Shown in pieces: positions 1 through 6,000 of a stretch of 10,881 bases of DNA. Both the position numbers and the translations under genes were made by a program. The notes below the pieces were generated by a model. That model did no database searches. It saw only the letters and a program-made list of their open reading frames with translations, and was not told where the DNA came from. Positions within the stretch are counted from its first letter, which is position 1. Each line of letters begins with the position of its first letter. This DNA is from Kiritimatiellia bacterium (GTDB lineage: Bacteria > Verrucomicrobiota > Kiritimatiellia > RFP12 > DVOR01), in the NCBI GenBank assembly GCA_017457555.1, contig JAFTHG010000094.1:1-10881 (forward strand). The letters run 5' to 3'.

Positions 1-1
1 C

Positions 2-64
2 GTCACCACCGACACCCTCCTCAACGCACTTCCCAAACCCCTCACCCTCCACCTCAAAGAGTGA
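2..64 (+). CDS. 3' end of an unidentified plus-strand gene
   Basis: This is an open frame from the left edge to a TGA at 62-64, giving about 20 residues that end in ALPKPLTLHLKE. The codons are strongly C-ending (ctc, acc, ccc, cac), which looks like real coding sequence rather than chance. A hairpin terminator on the same strand follows 49 bases downstream, which supports a true gene end. The last 39 bases recur at 597-635 with two differences, again ending at a TGA in the same frame, so two frames in this region share a C-terminal tail. The family cannot be named from so short a piece, and the alternative is a chance open frame. Confidence 0.5.
   Translation, partial: VTTDTLLNALPKPLTLHLKE
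26..64 (+). repeat. Direct repeat, copy 1 (gene-tail repeat)
   Basis: These 39 bases match 597-635 at 37 positions, and both copies end at an in-frame TGA. Similarity falls off upstream (5 of 9 in the preceding bases) and stops at the TGA downstream. The unit therefore corresponds to the coding tail and not to an untranslated element. Confidence 0.75.
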
Positions 65-112
65 CCCACCTTTTACTTCAAGCAAGCGTGAAGAAGCGTT
101 TGCAGATTTTAA

Positions 113-148
113 GACGTGCTTCACAAAAATGGGGCACGTTCTTTTTTT
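113..148 (+). terminator. Rho-independent terminator after the left-edge gene
   Basis: A stem of ACGTGC (114-119) pairs with GCACGT (134-139), extended by a G-T pair. The loop is 14 bases, and seven T residues follow at 142-148. It lies 49 bases after the TGA at 62-64 on the same strand. The loop is longer than usual, so the hairpin is moderate in strength. Confidence 0.6.
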
Positions 149-365
149 GATTAATCCCCCTTTTGCTCACCAAAGGAGCACTCTCCTGCTTTACAAATAC
201 CACGCTTCGTGACCACTCTACAATAATTTAACCACACATCTACCCCATCATTACCTCTAAACGGCAACCTATCGTGCCATCCACTAAAAGCGAAACGCGT
301 AACTTGTACTACACACCTTTTTAGCACGCTCTCGGCATTTCTTTACACAAAATTTGCTATAAAAG
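149..365. other. AT-rich intergenic stretch with no supported gene
   Basis: I see no convincing reading frame on either strand. There is a small dyad AGGAG-CACT-CTCCT (174-187) with no T run. A TATAAA (358-363) could be a -10 element for the frame beginning at 399, but no good -35 hexamer sits 16-18 bases upstream. A TTTACA at 342-347 is too close to it. Confidence 0.4.
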
Positions 366-381
366 TGTGATGAGAATCACA
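366..381. promoter_or_regulatory. CRP/FNR-type palindromic site TGTGA-N6-TCACA
   Basis: TGTGA (366-370) and TCACA (377-381) are perfect inverted half sites separated by six bases. This matches the classical consensus of the CRP family of regulators as known from enterobacteria. The inner bases extend the dyad to TGTGAT-GAGA-ATCACA. It sits 3 bases after a TATAAA and 17 bases before the GTG at 399, so on that promoter it would overlap the transcript start and would more likely repress than activate. Whether this organism has a regulator of that specificity cannot be seen here. A 10-base exact match plus spacing can also occur by chance. Confidence 0.35.
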
Positions 382-398
382 AAAATCTACAGAATTAG

Positions 399-635
399 GT
401 GAAAGTCGTTGTTTTCGGACAAGGTAAAGCTTCGCATACGTTTTTCTTTAGACAATTTGAAATTGGACAATGATGTGCTGAACATCCCACTATTCATGGC
501 AAACCAAACGAATCGATTGATTGGTTTAGCATTGAACGCGTGATACATCATAAAAAACCGCTGTACAATGTAAGCCAATACCATAAACACTCCGACGCAC
601 TCCCCAAACCCCTCACCCTCCACCTCGAAGAGTGA
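399..635 (+). pseudogene. Broken plus-strand reading frame sharing its tail with the left-edge gene
   Basis: Starting at GTG 399 (a TAG precedes it directly), the frame reads VKVVVFGQGKAS... for 24 codons to a TGA at 471-473. It then continues without another stop for 53 codons, from CAEHPTIHGKP, to a TGA at 633-635. The last residues ALPKPLTLHLEE match the gene end at 2-64, at 37 of 39 bases. Two adjoining open pieces in the same frame plus a shared tail argue for one former gene of about 78 codons interrupted by a nonsense change. There is no clear ribosome binding site before the GTG. Selenocysteine read-through (TGA followed by TGT, Cys) is possible but unsupported: a GATGT-GCTGA-ACATC hairpin exists at 472-486, but it sits on the TGA itself, closer than bacterial SECIS elements normally lie. 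A minus-strand frame of 91 codons covers the same bases and looks like its shadow. I do not recognise the protein. Confidence 0.35.
597..635 (+). repeat. Direct repeat, copy 2 (gene-tail repeat)
   Basis: This is the second copy of the 39-base tail, differing at two positions (T to C in the leucine/proline part, and A to G giving Glu for Lys). It forms the end of the broken frame 399-635. Confidence 0.75.
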
Positions 636-681
636 GAAGTGGTGTTCGCACACCTGCGCCAATGAGGTTGGTTTTTGTTTA

Positions 682-758
682 GGAGGGGTGTTTGGGGGTT
701 TGGCAGGTTATGTGGGATGTGGTGGGGGTGGATATGAAAAGGGGTGTTTGTGATAGGG
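682..758 (+). other. G/T-rich, strand-asymmetric tract
   Basis: The plus strand carries G runs at 685-688, 694-698, 714-716, 724-728, 741-744 and 756-758 with almost no C between them. Loops between runs are 5, 15, 7, 12 and 11 bases, so no four consecutive runs meet the usual loop limit of 7 for a canonical G-quadruplex, although a long-loop form is possible. No gene is supported here, and the role is unknown. Confidence 0.4.
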
Positions 759-764
759 TGAATG

Positions 765-848
765 AATTTCGCTGAAATTGGGGGTGCAGTTTCGCTGAAA
801 TTGAGGAGCAATTTCGCTGAAATTGGCACCTGTCTTTCGCTGAAATTG
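765..848. repeat. Four tandem palindromic 14-bp repeats (iteron-like)
   Basis: The core TTTCGCTGAAATTG occurs exactly at 767-780, 790-803, 812-825 and 835-848, with start-to-start distances of 23, 22 and 23 bp. The core contains TTTC-GCT-GAAA, and in copies 1 and 3 the dyad extends to AATTTC-GCT-GAAATT. The 8-9 bp spacers differ. The spacing is close to two helical turns, so the four sites would face roughly the same side of the DNA, as in iterons or multi-site operators. The block lies between converging genes, so a promoter operator is not the obvious explanation. It is not a CRISPR array because the repeats and spacers are far too short. Confidence 0.75.
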
Positions 849-862
849 AGGACAGGTGTCCT
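827..862. repeat. Nested inverted repeats around the fourth repeat copy
   Basis: CACCTGTC (827-834) is the exact reverse complement of GACAGGTG (851-858), and the two enclose repeat copy 4 with its own TTTC/GAAA dyad. The right arm is also part of a second dyad, AGGACA-GG-TGTCCT (849-862). The two hairpins cannot form at once. No T run follows on either strand, so a terminator is unlikely. Confidence 0.6.
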
Positions 863-1058
863 TTGCCTTTGTGAATCACTTCGTCGTTTTGCTCTGGAGA
901 TGTCACTGAAAGCGCAGGGCTGCGACGCCTGATTGTCGGCATAAGTCTTTGGGAATCAACGTGTTATTCACGCATTGACGTTTCGGATGGAGGCGTTTTC
1001 TGCTCCGGAGGCGAGTGGGGTGCCCTTGGGGTGCCGCTTGTACGAATGGCGGTTTGGC

Positions 1059-2396
1059 TCAGGGGGTTTGCTTTTTTGTGAGGGGGCGTTTAAGGAGAAT
1101 GGAGATCAGCAGTGCCACGCCGAGGAGGAGTGGATAGTAGAGGGCTGTCAGGAGGTTGAGGGCACTGATGGAGATGCCGTTGCTTTTGAGAATGCCAATG
1201 GCGATGAGGAGCTGCGCACCATAGGGAATCAGGCCTTGAATGGCGCAGGAGGCGGTGTCTAAGATGCTGGCGATCCGGCGTGGGTCGCAGTTGAATTTCT
1301 GGGAGAGGTCTTTTGCGATGGGGCCGCTGATCACGATGGCTACGGTGTTATTGGCGGTAAAGAGGTTGACACAGCTGACGAGTGCCATAATGCCGGCTTC
1401 GCATTTCTTCTGCGAGCGGATGTGTTTTTCAATCTTCTGCATGAGAAAGGCAATGCCGCCATTGGTGCGGATGGTGTAGAGTAAGCCGCCGGCAAGGATG
1501 GCAACAATGAGGGTTTCGGACATGGATTGAATGCCTTTGCCGCCTTCCGTGAGGAGCGTCCAGAAGGAGAGGTCGTTGGTCAGGCAGCCGGTGGCGATGG
1601 AGAAGAGGGTGCCGCAGAAGAGGAGTGCCATCACGTTCATGCCGCAGAGTGCGCCAATGAGGATGAGCAGATAAGGCAGGGTGGCAATAATGTCGGAGAG
1701 GGTGATTTCGGCAAGTGCAGGTGCCGGGGAGAGGTCGGATTGACCGACGGAGAGATAGATGATGATGGCGACTGCGGCGGCGGGCAGAACCATTTTGAGG
1801 TTGGTAATGAATTTATCGCGCATGGCAACGCCCTGGGTGCGTGTGGCGGCGATGGTGGTATCGGAAATCATTGACATATTATCGCCAAACATGGCGCCCC
1901 CGATCACCGCTCCGGTCATCAAGATGGGATCAAGTCCCATGGTTTGAATCAGACCTGCGGCGATGGGCATCACGGCTGCGATTGTGCCACAGCTGGTCCC
2001 AATCGCAAGAGAGATGAGGCAGGAAACCAAAAAGAAGCCCGCAATGAGCAGTTGGTCAGGGATGAGGTGACGGCAAATCAGCACGGTGGCATCCACGGCT
2101 CCAGCGGCTTTGGCCGTGGCGGCGAAGGCTCCGGCAAGAATGAAGATGAGGCACATAATCATAATGTTGCTCTCCCCCATCCCTTTGGCAAAGCCTTCCA
2201 CCTTATGCGCAAGAGATTGCTGGCGGTTCAACACCAGTGCGGCGGCGGAGGCCACGAGAAAGGCCGTCGGCATCGGCACGCTGTAGAAGTCACCGGACCA
2301 GAGCGACAGACCGAGATAAAAGACCAAAAAGACTAAAAAGGGAAGCAGGGCCAGCGCTTTAGGCGGTGGCAAGTGGGAAGACGTGGACGTGGTCAT
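1059..2396 (-). CDS. NhaC-type Na+/H+ antiporter family protein
   Basis: This is a predicted inner-membrane secondary transporter of 445 residues, probably exchanging Na+ for H+. The protein is almost wholly hydrophobic, with about ten to twelve membrane segments beginning at residues 13-32. Family-like motifs are a GTSCGT turn (133-138), GDNMSMISDTTIAA (171-184), a TANNTVAIVISGPIAKDL stretch (347-364) and a DPRRIASILDTASC stretch (371-384). The paired Gly/Asp/Asn-rich segments, one in each half, are typical of NhaC and related carriers, whose substrate can also be an organic acid or amine (for example malate/lactate exchange). The ion is therefore inferred only from family likeness. The ATG is preceded by AGGAG with a 5-base spacer. 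The gene lies 66 bases after the lipoprotein gene on the same strand with no terminator between them, so it may be read from the lipid-transport operon. I see no T-run hairpin at its own end. Confidence 0.85.
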   Translation of the reverse strand: MTTSTSSHLPPPKALALLPFLVFLVFYLGLSLWSGDFYSVPMPTAFLVASAAALVLNRQQSLAHKVEGFAKGMGESNIMIMCLIFILAGAFAATAKAAGAVDATVLICRHLIPDQLLIAGFFLVSCLISLAIGTSCGTIAAVMPIAAGLIQTMGLDPILMTGAVIGGAMFGDNMSMISDTTIAATRTQGVAMRDKFITNLKMVLPAAAVAIIIYLSVGQSDLSPAPALAEITLSDIIATLPYLLILIGALCGMNVMALLFCGTLFSIATGCLTNDLSFWTLLTEGGKGIQSMSETLIVAILAGGLLYTIRTNGGIAFLMQKIEKHIRSQKKCEAGIMALVSCVNLFTANNTVAIVISGPIAKDLSQKFNCDPRRIASILDTASCAIQGLIPYGAQLLIAIGILKSNGISISALNLLTALYYPLLLGVALLISILLKRPLTKKQTP

Positions 2397-2462
2397 AAAC
2401 GCTCCTGTGCTGGGGAGTGGGAAAGAAACGGCGTGCAGTCAGCTCTTTGGGCGGTGACGAGC

Positions 2463-3014
2463 TCACGGTGCGTAGGCTTGCCAAGCGCGCAAGAGGGCTT
2501 CGGCAAAGGTTTCACGGGCGATTGCCGGCGTGTAATTTTCCGGCAAAGGCAGCACCGCGGCATGCGTGACAGGGGCTCTTGACGGCAGATGGAAGACGAG
2601 CGTCACGCGCACTTCGGCCGCAGGGGGCTGCAGTGATTCCGCAGAATCGGCACTTTCCACGATGCAGTAATCGCGCACTTCTATGCCGAGCTGGCGGTGT
2701 TCGCTCGCTTGAAAACGGGTAATATCTTCCAATGCACGCTCCAGGACCAATTCCAGTGGTGCATAGTAAGTCAAGGCGCGATACGGCGTCACGGTGCCAT
2801 CGGCGTTGAAACGCAAAGGCGTATTATAGGCACGCAGCTCTTTCGTCATTCGAACGCGAACCCCTGCGACGGGGAGAAGCTTGAGGGGCTGTGCGGCCAG
2901 TGTGTGCTGTTGCTGCGGAGTAAAGACGGTGTAGCGAACGGTTTTTTGTGTACGCGAGGCGGAACAGCCCACCATGAACGCCATCAGCACGGCAACGAGG
3001 AGGAATCCTTTCAT
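2463..3014 (-). CDS. ABC-type transport auxiliary lipoprotein (PqiC/YmbA-like)
   Basis: This is a predicted lipoprotein of 183 residues that would sit in the outer membrane and help the MCE transporter hand lipid across the periplasm. The start chosen is the ATG at 3012-3014, which has AAGGAG seven bases upstream. A longer frame beginning at 3047 would overlap the upstream gene and spoil the signal peptide. From that start residues 1-16 form a short hydrophobic signal, and MVGC ends at Cys17, a reasonable lipobox. The body has the pattern of the ABC transport auxiliary family: a YTVFTP strand near the start, then VRVRMTKELRAYNTPLRF, a TPYRALTYYAPLELVLERAL segment and an EVRVTLVFHL strand. It follows the MCE gene by 10 bases, the usual position for this family. 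The family assignment rests on context as much as sequence. Confidence 0.7.
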   Translation of the reverse strand: MKGFLLVAVLMAFMVGCSASRTQKTVRYTVFTPQQQHTLAAQPLKLLPVAGVRVRMTKELRAYNTPLRFNADGTVTPYRALTYYAPLELVLERALEDITRFQASEHRQLGIEVRDYCIVESADSAESLQPPAAEVRVTLVFHLPSRAPVTHAAVLPLPENYTPAIARETFAEALLRAWQAYAP

Positions 3015-3024
3015 CTTGCTCTCC

Positions 3025-4092
3025 TTATTCTTCCACAGGTGAATCAAAGATTAAGCGCGAGGGTTTTTCGCGGATTTCATCAATCAGGGCTTCCAACGAA
3101 GCGGCAGTGCGCGACAGTGCGCTGAGGGCATCATCCGTTTCCGAACCCATCGCTGCAATATCCACGCTTTGACGCAACTGCAAGACGGTGAGATTCACTT
3201 CGCCAAGCGTCACTTTCAGCGACCCGAGCATTTCCTGAACGGCCGTCATTGTGGCATCGGCCTGATGGGTTAAACGGGGCAAAGCATCGCGCACCGACTG
3301 CGAGGTGGCGGTGACATTTTCCGTGAGCTGACGGATATTGGCTCCCAGCGTTTCGGCATCCAGCGCATCCACGACCTTGGAGAGGGCGGCGGTTTGCTGA
3401 TTCAACGATTCGCCCAGCGTGGTAAATGTGGCCGAAAGGCGTGGCAAATCGGCCCCCGTAACCGCACTGTCAACGTGAGTCACCAGTTCCGTGAGGGACT
3501 CCATCGTCTTGGGGAAGTCGATTTTGCCCAATTTTTCGCAGAGATCGGCCGCCACATCCACAATCGTTTGCAGGACAGTAGGCATTGAAGGGACGTAGAG
3601 ATCATCGGGTTCCCACACCACTTTCAAGTCACGTTCAGCCAAAAGCGCCTCTTCGCCATAGTCCAGATTGATAAAGACGATGCCGGTGATGCCCTGCATA
3701 CCAAGCGAAGTCCGCAGGCCCTGTTGCACCATCTCCTTCAAACGTTCCGGCGTATAGGAGGGAAACTGGCGTCGATCAATTGAACAGCGCACCCGGATAT
3801 AAGCCATCATCTGGTGGTATTGCTCTGCGGAAAGGTCGGGAAGTGCCATTAAATCTGCGGCGTACACATCCCCCACAAAGGCGATTTCCTCTACCTTCCC
3901 CACCGGAACACCACGAAACTTCACCGCACCACCGCCATCCAATCCCTGAACTGAAGTGGCAAAGTACGTTTCAAAATAGAGTTTGTCGGCAAAAAGTTCG
4001 CTCCCGCCAAAGAGTACACAGCCGATGGCAAAGAGCAAAAAGCCCGTAAGTACAAAGAGCCCCGTCAGGAAATAACGTCGGTTCTGTTTCAT
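3025..4092 (-). CDS. mlaD: MlaD-like MCE-domain lipid-binding protein
   Basis: This is the substrate-binding component of an MCE/Mla-type ABC lipid transporter, anchored in the inner membrane with its body in the periplasm, where MCE domains assemble as hexameric rings. Of 355 residues, 8-29 form a single membrane helix. Residues 38-145 form the MCE domain, with VQGLDGGGAVKFRGVPVGKV (48-67) and GITGIVFINLDY (134-145). The remainder (about 175-345) is a long, Ala/Leu/Thr-rich helical region with heptad character, as in MCE proteins that build a periplasmic tunnel or needle. The length exceeds the roughly 180 residues of E. coli MlaD because of this extension. The start ATG abuts the TAA of mlaF with no spacing, and the GGAGG that serves it lies in the last mlaF codons, so the two are probably translationally coupled. 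The gene symbol is by analogy; a PqiB- or LetB-like role is possible, but only one MCE domain is present. Confidence 0.88.
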   Translation of the reverse strand: MKQNRRYFLTGLFVLTGFLLFAIGCVLFGGSELFADKLYFETYFATSVQGLDGGGAVKFRGVPVGKVEEIAFVGDVYAADLMALPDLSAEQYHQMMAYIRVRCSIDRRQFPSYTPERLKEMVQQGLRTSLGMQGITGIVFINLDYGEEALLAERDLKVVWEPDDLYVPSMPTVLQTIVDVAADLCEKLGKIDFPKTMESLTELVTHVDSAVTGADLPRLSATFTTLGESLNQQTAALSKVVDALDAETLGANIRQLTENVTATSQSVRDALPRLTHQADATMTAVQEMLGSLKVTLGEVNLTVLQLRQSVDIAAMGSETDDALSALSRTAASLEALIDEIREKPSRLIFDSPVEE

Positions 4093-4875
4093 TTAAGCCT
4101 CCTTTTCCGGAGAGATTTCCGCTTGACGATTGAAAAAAGCCCGGATAACAGCGTGCGGCGATTGCGTTCGAAGTGCGTGAGGTGTGCCCTGATCCAACAC
4201 GCCTCCCACACTGCGATCCAGATAAATCGCGCGATCAGCAATAGCCTCAATGCTCGCCAATTCATGCGAAATGATGACAATCGTCATCCCCAATTCGCGG
4301 GAAAGACGGTAGATGAGCGCATCTAATGAAGCGGCCGTGATGGGATCCAGCCCTGCACTGGGTTCGTCCAGAAAGAGAATCGGCGGATCCAGCGCCATAG
4401 CTCTGGCAATAGCCGCGCGCTTCTTTTGACCGCCGGAGAGTTCAGCCGGCATCGCATTAGCACGTGTCAGAAGGCCCACTTGCGCCAAGCGCATCCGCGC
4501 AGCCGTTTCACACACCGCTTCCGGCAAGCCCGAAAATTCACGAAGTGGCAATAACACATTGTCCAAAACACTCAAATTGCCGAAGAGTGCCCCACTCTGA
4601 TACATCATGCCAAAGGAACGTAACGTGGCCAATCGCTCTGCTTCCGTTTGCGGTCCCGTCGTTTCACGTCCCAGAATCCGAATCGTACCGGAAATGGGTG
4701 GCACCTGACCGATGATGTGTTTGAGCAAGGTCGACTTACCACAACCGGAGCCACCCAATAGAAAAACGATTTCACCGCGTTGGATTGTGAGATTGATATC
4801 CTGCATCAACACAGTGCCATTGTAGCCCGAGGCCACATGGATGCATTCGATTGCAGGAGTGTTATCCGGTGCCAT
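4093..4875 (-). CDS. mlaF: MlaF-like ABC transporter ATPase
   Basis: This is the cytoplasmic ATPase that drives the MCE lipid transporter, acting as a dimer with MlaE. The 260 residues carry every ABC hallmark: Walker A GGSGCGKST (41-49), Q-loop in MYQSGALF (91-98, Gln93), signature LSGGQ (146-150), Walker B ILFLDEPSAGLD (166-177, catalytic Glu171) and switch His204. QSGALF and the SAGLDP form of the D-loop are characteristic of the MlaF/Ttg2A subgroup. The C-terminus extends past the core (about 230-260), as in MlaF. The gene begins 4 bases after the mlaE stop and ends directly against mlaD, a layout that indicates one transcript. Its own ribosome binding site is weak (GGTGAG within the end of mlaE), consistent with coupling. 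Confidence 0.95.
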   Translation of the reverse strand: MAPDNTPAIECIHVASGYNGTVLMQDINLTIQRGEIVFLLGGSGCGKSTLLKHIIGQVPPISGTIRILGRETTGPQTEAERLATLRSFGMMYQSGALFGNLSVLDNVLLPLREFSGLPEAVCETAARMRLAQVGLLTRANAMPAELSGGQKKRAAIARAMALDPPILFLDEPSAGLDPITAASLDALIYRLSRELGMTIVIISHELASIEAIADRAIYLDRSVGGVLDQGTPHALRTQSPHAVIRAFFNRQAEISPEKEA

Positions 4876-4879
4876 TCAC

Positions 4880-5980
4880 TCACCATCCCATCGCATAGAA
4901 AATCACAGAGAAGATGCCTTCCAGCGTAGCCAGAAGCACAATCCCTGTTACGACGGCCGCAGTGGTTGCAGTTCCAACGGCACTGGCATCGCGTCCGGCC
5001 TTCAAGCCAAACCAACAGCCCACCGTCGCCACCGTAAACCCGAAGACAACCGCCTTACATTCGCTGCCAATCAAATCTTTCAGCGAAACAAAACTTTGGA
5101 GTTGGTCAACAAAATAGCTCGCCGAGAAGCCCAAAATGTGCATCACCAGCCAACCACCCACCAGACCTGCCGCCGTAGCAAAGAGGGATAGAATCGGCAA
5201 AGCAAGCGTCCCGGCCACAATTCGCGGCAAAACCAGAAAGCGCACCGGTGAGATGCCCATCGTTTCAAGAGCGTCAATTTCTTCATTGACCTTCATGGTG
5301 CCCAATTCTGCCGCAAAAGCAGAAGCCGTACGCCCGGCCATTAAAATCGCCGTAATAATCAATCCCAATTCGCGTACTAAAGCAATGCCAACCAATCCTC
5401 CCACAAAGCCCTCTGCTCCAAACATTTGAAGCGGCACCGCAGACTGAAAAGCCAAAATCAAACCCAACAGAAAACCAATCAGCCCCACCACGGGAACAGC
5501 CTCCGCGCCACAACGCACAAAGGCTGAAAGCGCATCGCCACTGCGGAAATGTTTGGAAAAGACGAAGGGCAATCGAAAGAGCACTTCACCCAGAAAAGCA
5601 ATCGCCTCCCCCAACCCAGAGAAGAGCATCCACGTTTGACGTCCTAACGCTGTAATCGCATTTTCGCGCAAGGCCACACGCCCCTGCGCTTCCGGATCTG
5701 TTGCAGCAGCCGCACAGGCCGCATCATACACAGCCAATTGTTTCGCCACGTGCTCCGGAAAGGCTTGCCAGACAATCCTGCCACCCGCCGCCACAACAGA
5801 TTGTTGCAGGGTCCACAAGAATGCAACCCCGGCGCCATCACATTGCTGTAAATCATCTCCCTTGACGCAAACGAGCCGTTCTGACTGCGCTAAAGCAAAA
5901 GCACCGCCCCGAATCAAATTCGGAACGGTGCTCTGATTCAAAATTGGCGGCAACGCCAATGTTGTCGATGGAGATTCCAT
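4880..5980 (-). CDS. mlaE: MlaE-like permease with N-terminal STAS-like domain
   Basis: This is the inner-membrane permease of the MCE lipid transporter. The protein has 366 residues from the ATG at 5978-5980; the GTG just before it (5981-5983) is an equally possible start, and neither has a strong ribosome binding site. Residues 1-100 are soluble and look like a STAS/MlaB-like domain, with strands near 28-42, DDLQQCDGAGVAFLW and a GGRIVW strand. MlaB is a separate small protein in E. coli, so here it appears fused. Residues about 115-366 are the MlaE permease, with membrane segments near 160-180, 195-215, 255-285, 310-325 and 340-362. The cytoplasmic loop ELGTMKVNEEIDALETMGI (226-244) is the highly conserved contact to the ATPase. 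The gene is 20 bases after the upstream unknown gene and 4 bases before mlaF, so all are probably cotranscribed. STAS-permease fusions of this kind are known in several phyla. Confidence 0.9.
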   Translation of the reverse strand: MESPSTTLALPPILNQSTVPNLIRGGAFALAQSERLVCVKGDDLQQCDGAGVAFLWTLQQSVVAAGGRIVWQAFPEHVAKQLAVYDAACAAAATDPEAQGRVALRENAITALGRQTWMLFSGLGEAIAFLGEVLFRLPFVFSKHFRSGDALSAFVRCGAEAVPVVGLIGFLLGLILAFQSAVPLQMFGAEGFVGGLVGIALVRELGLIITAILMAGRTASAFAAELGTMKVNEEIDALETMGISPVRFLVLPRIVAGTLALPILSLFATAAGLVGGWLVMHILGFSASYFVDQLQSFVSLKDLIGSECKAVVFGFTVATVGCWFGLKAGRDASAVGTATTAAVVTGIVLLATLEGIFSVIFYAMGW

Positions 5981-6000
5981 CACAAACCCGCGATTAACGC

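Noticed and set aside
472..486. SECIS element for selenocysteine at TGA 471-473
   Set aside because: The hairpin has only five pairs and includes the TGA, with the loop too near. It is kept only as a remote alternative.
387..662. Minus-strand 91-codon frame opposite the broken gene
   Set aside because: It lacks a recognisable domain, and the plus-strand frame shares a coding tail with 2-64. The minus frame is best explained as its shadow.
765..848. CRISPR array
   Set aside because: The repeat core is only 14 bp and the spacers only 8-9 bp, and no cas genes are present.
827..858. Terminator for the antiporter gene
   Set aside because: The stem is good, but no T run follows on the minus strand and it lies 200 bases past the gene end.
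548..942. Minus-strand frames across the repeat array (ISAK/FQRN-rich and HPH/PNP-rich peptides)
   Set aside because: Their peptide repeats come directly from the 14-bp DNA repeats and the G-rich tract read in different frames. There is no start signal and no family likeness.
1017..1035. Direct repeat GGGGTGCC x2
   Set aside because: It is only eight bases, twice, in a G-rich stretch, with no further structure.
1527..1874. Plus-strand frames inside the antiporter gene
   Set aside because: They are acidic, Gly-rich shadow peptides of a clear membrane protein on the other strand.
3012..3047. Longer start of the auxiliary lipoprotein at 3047
   Set aside because: It would overlap the MCE gene and put charged residues before the signal peptide. 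The ATG at 3014 has a strong ribosome binding site and gives a normal lipoprotein signal.
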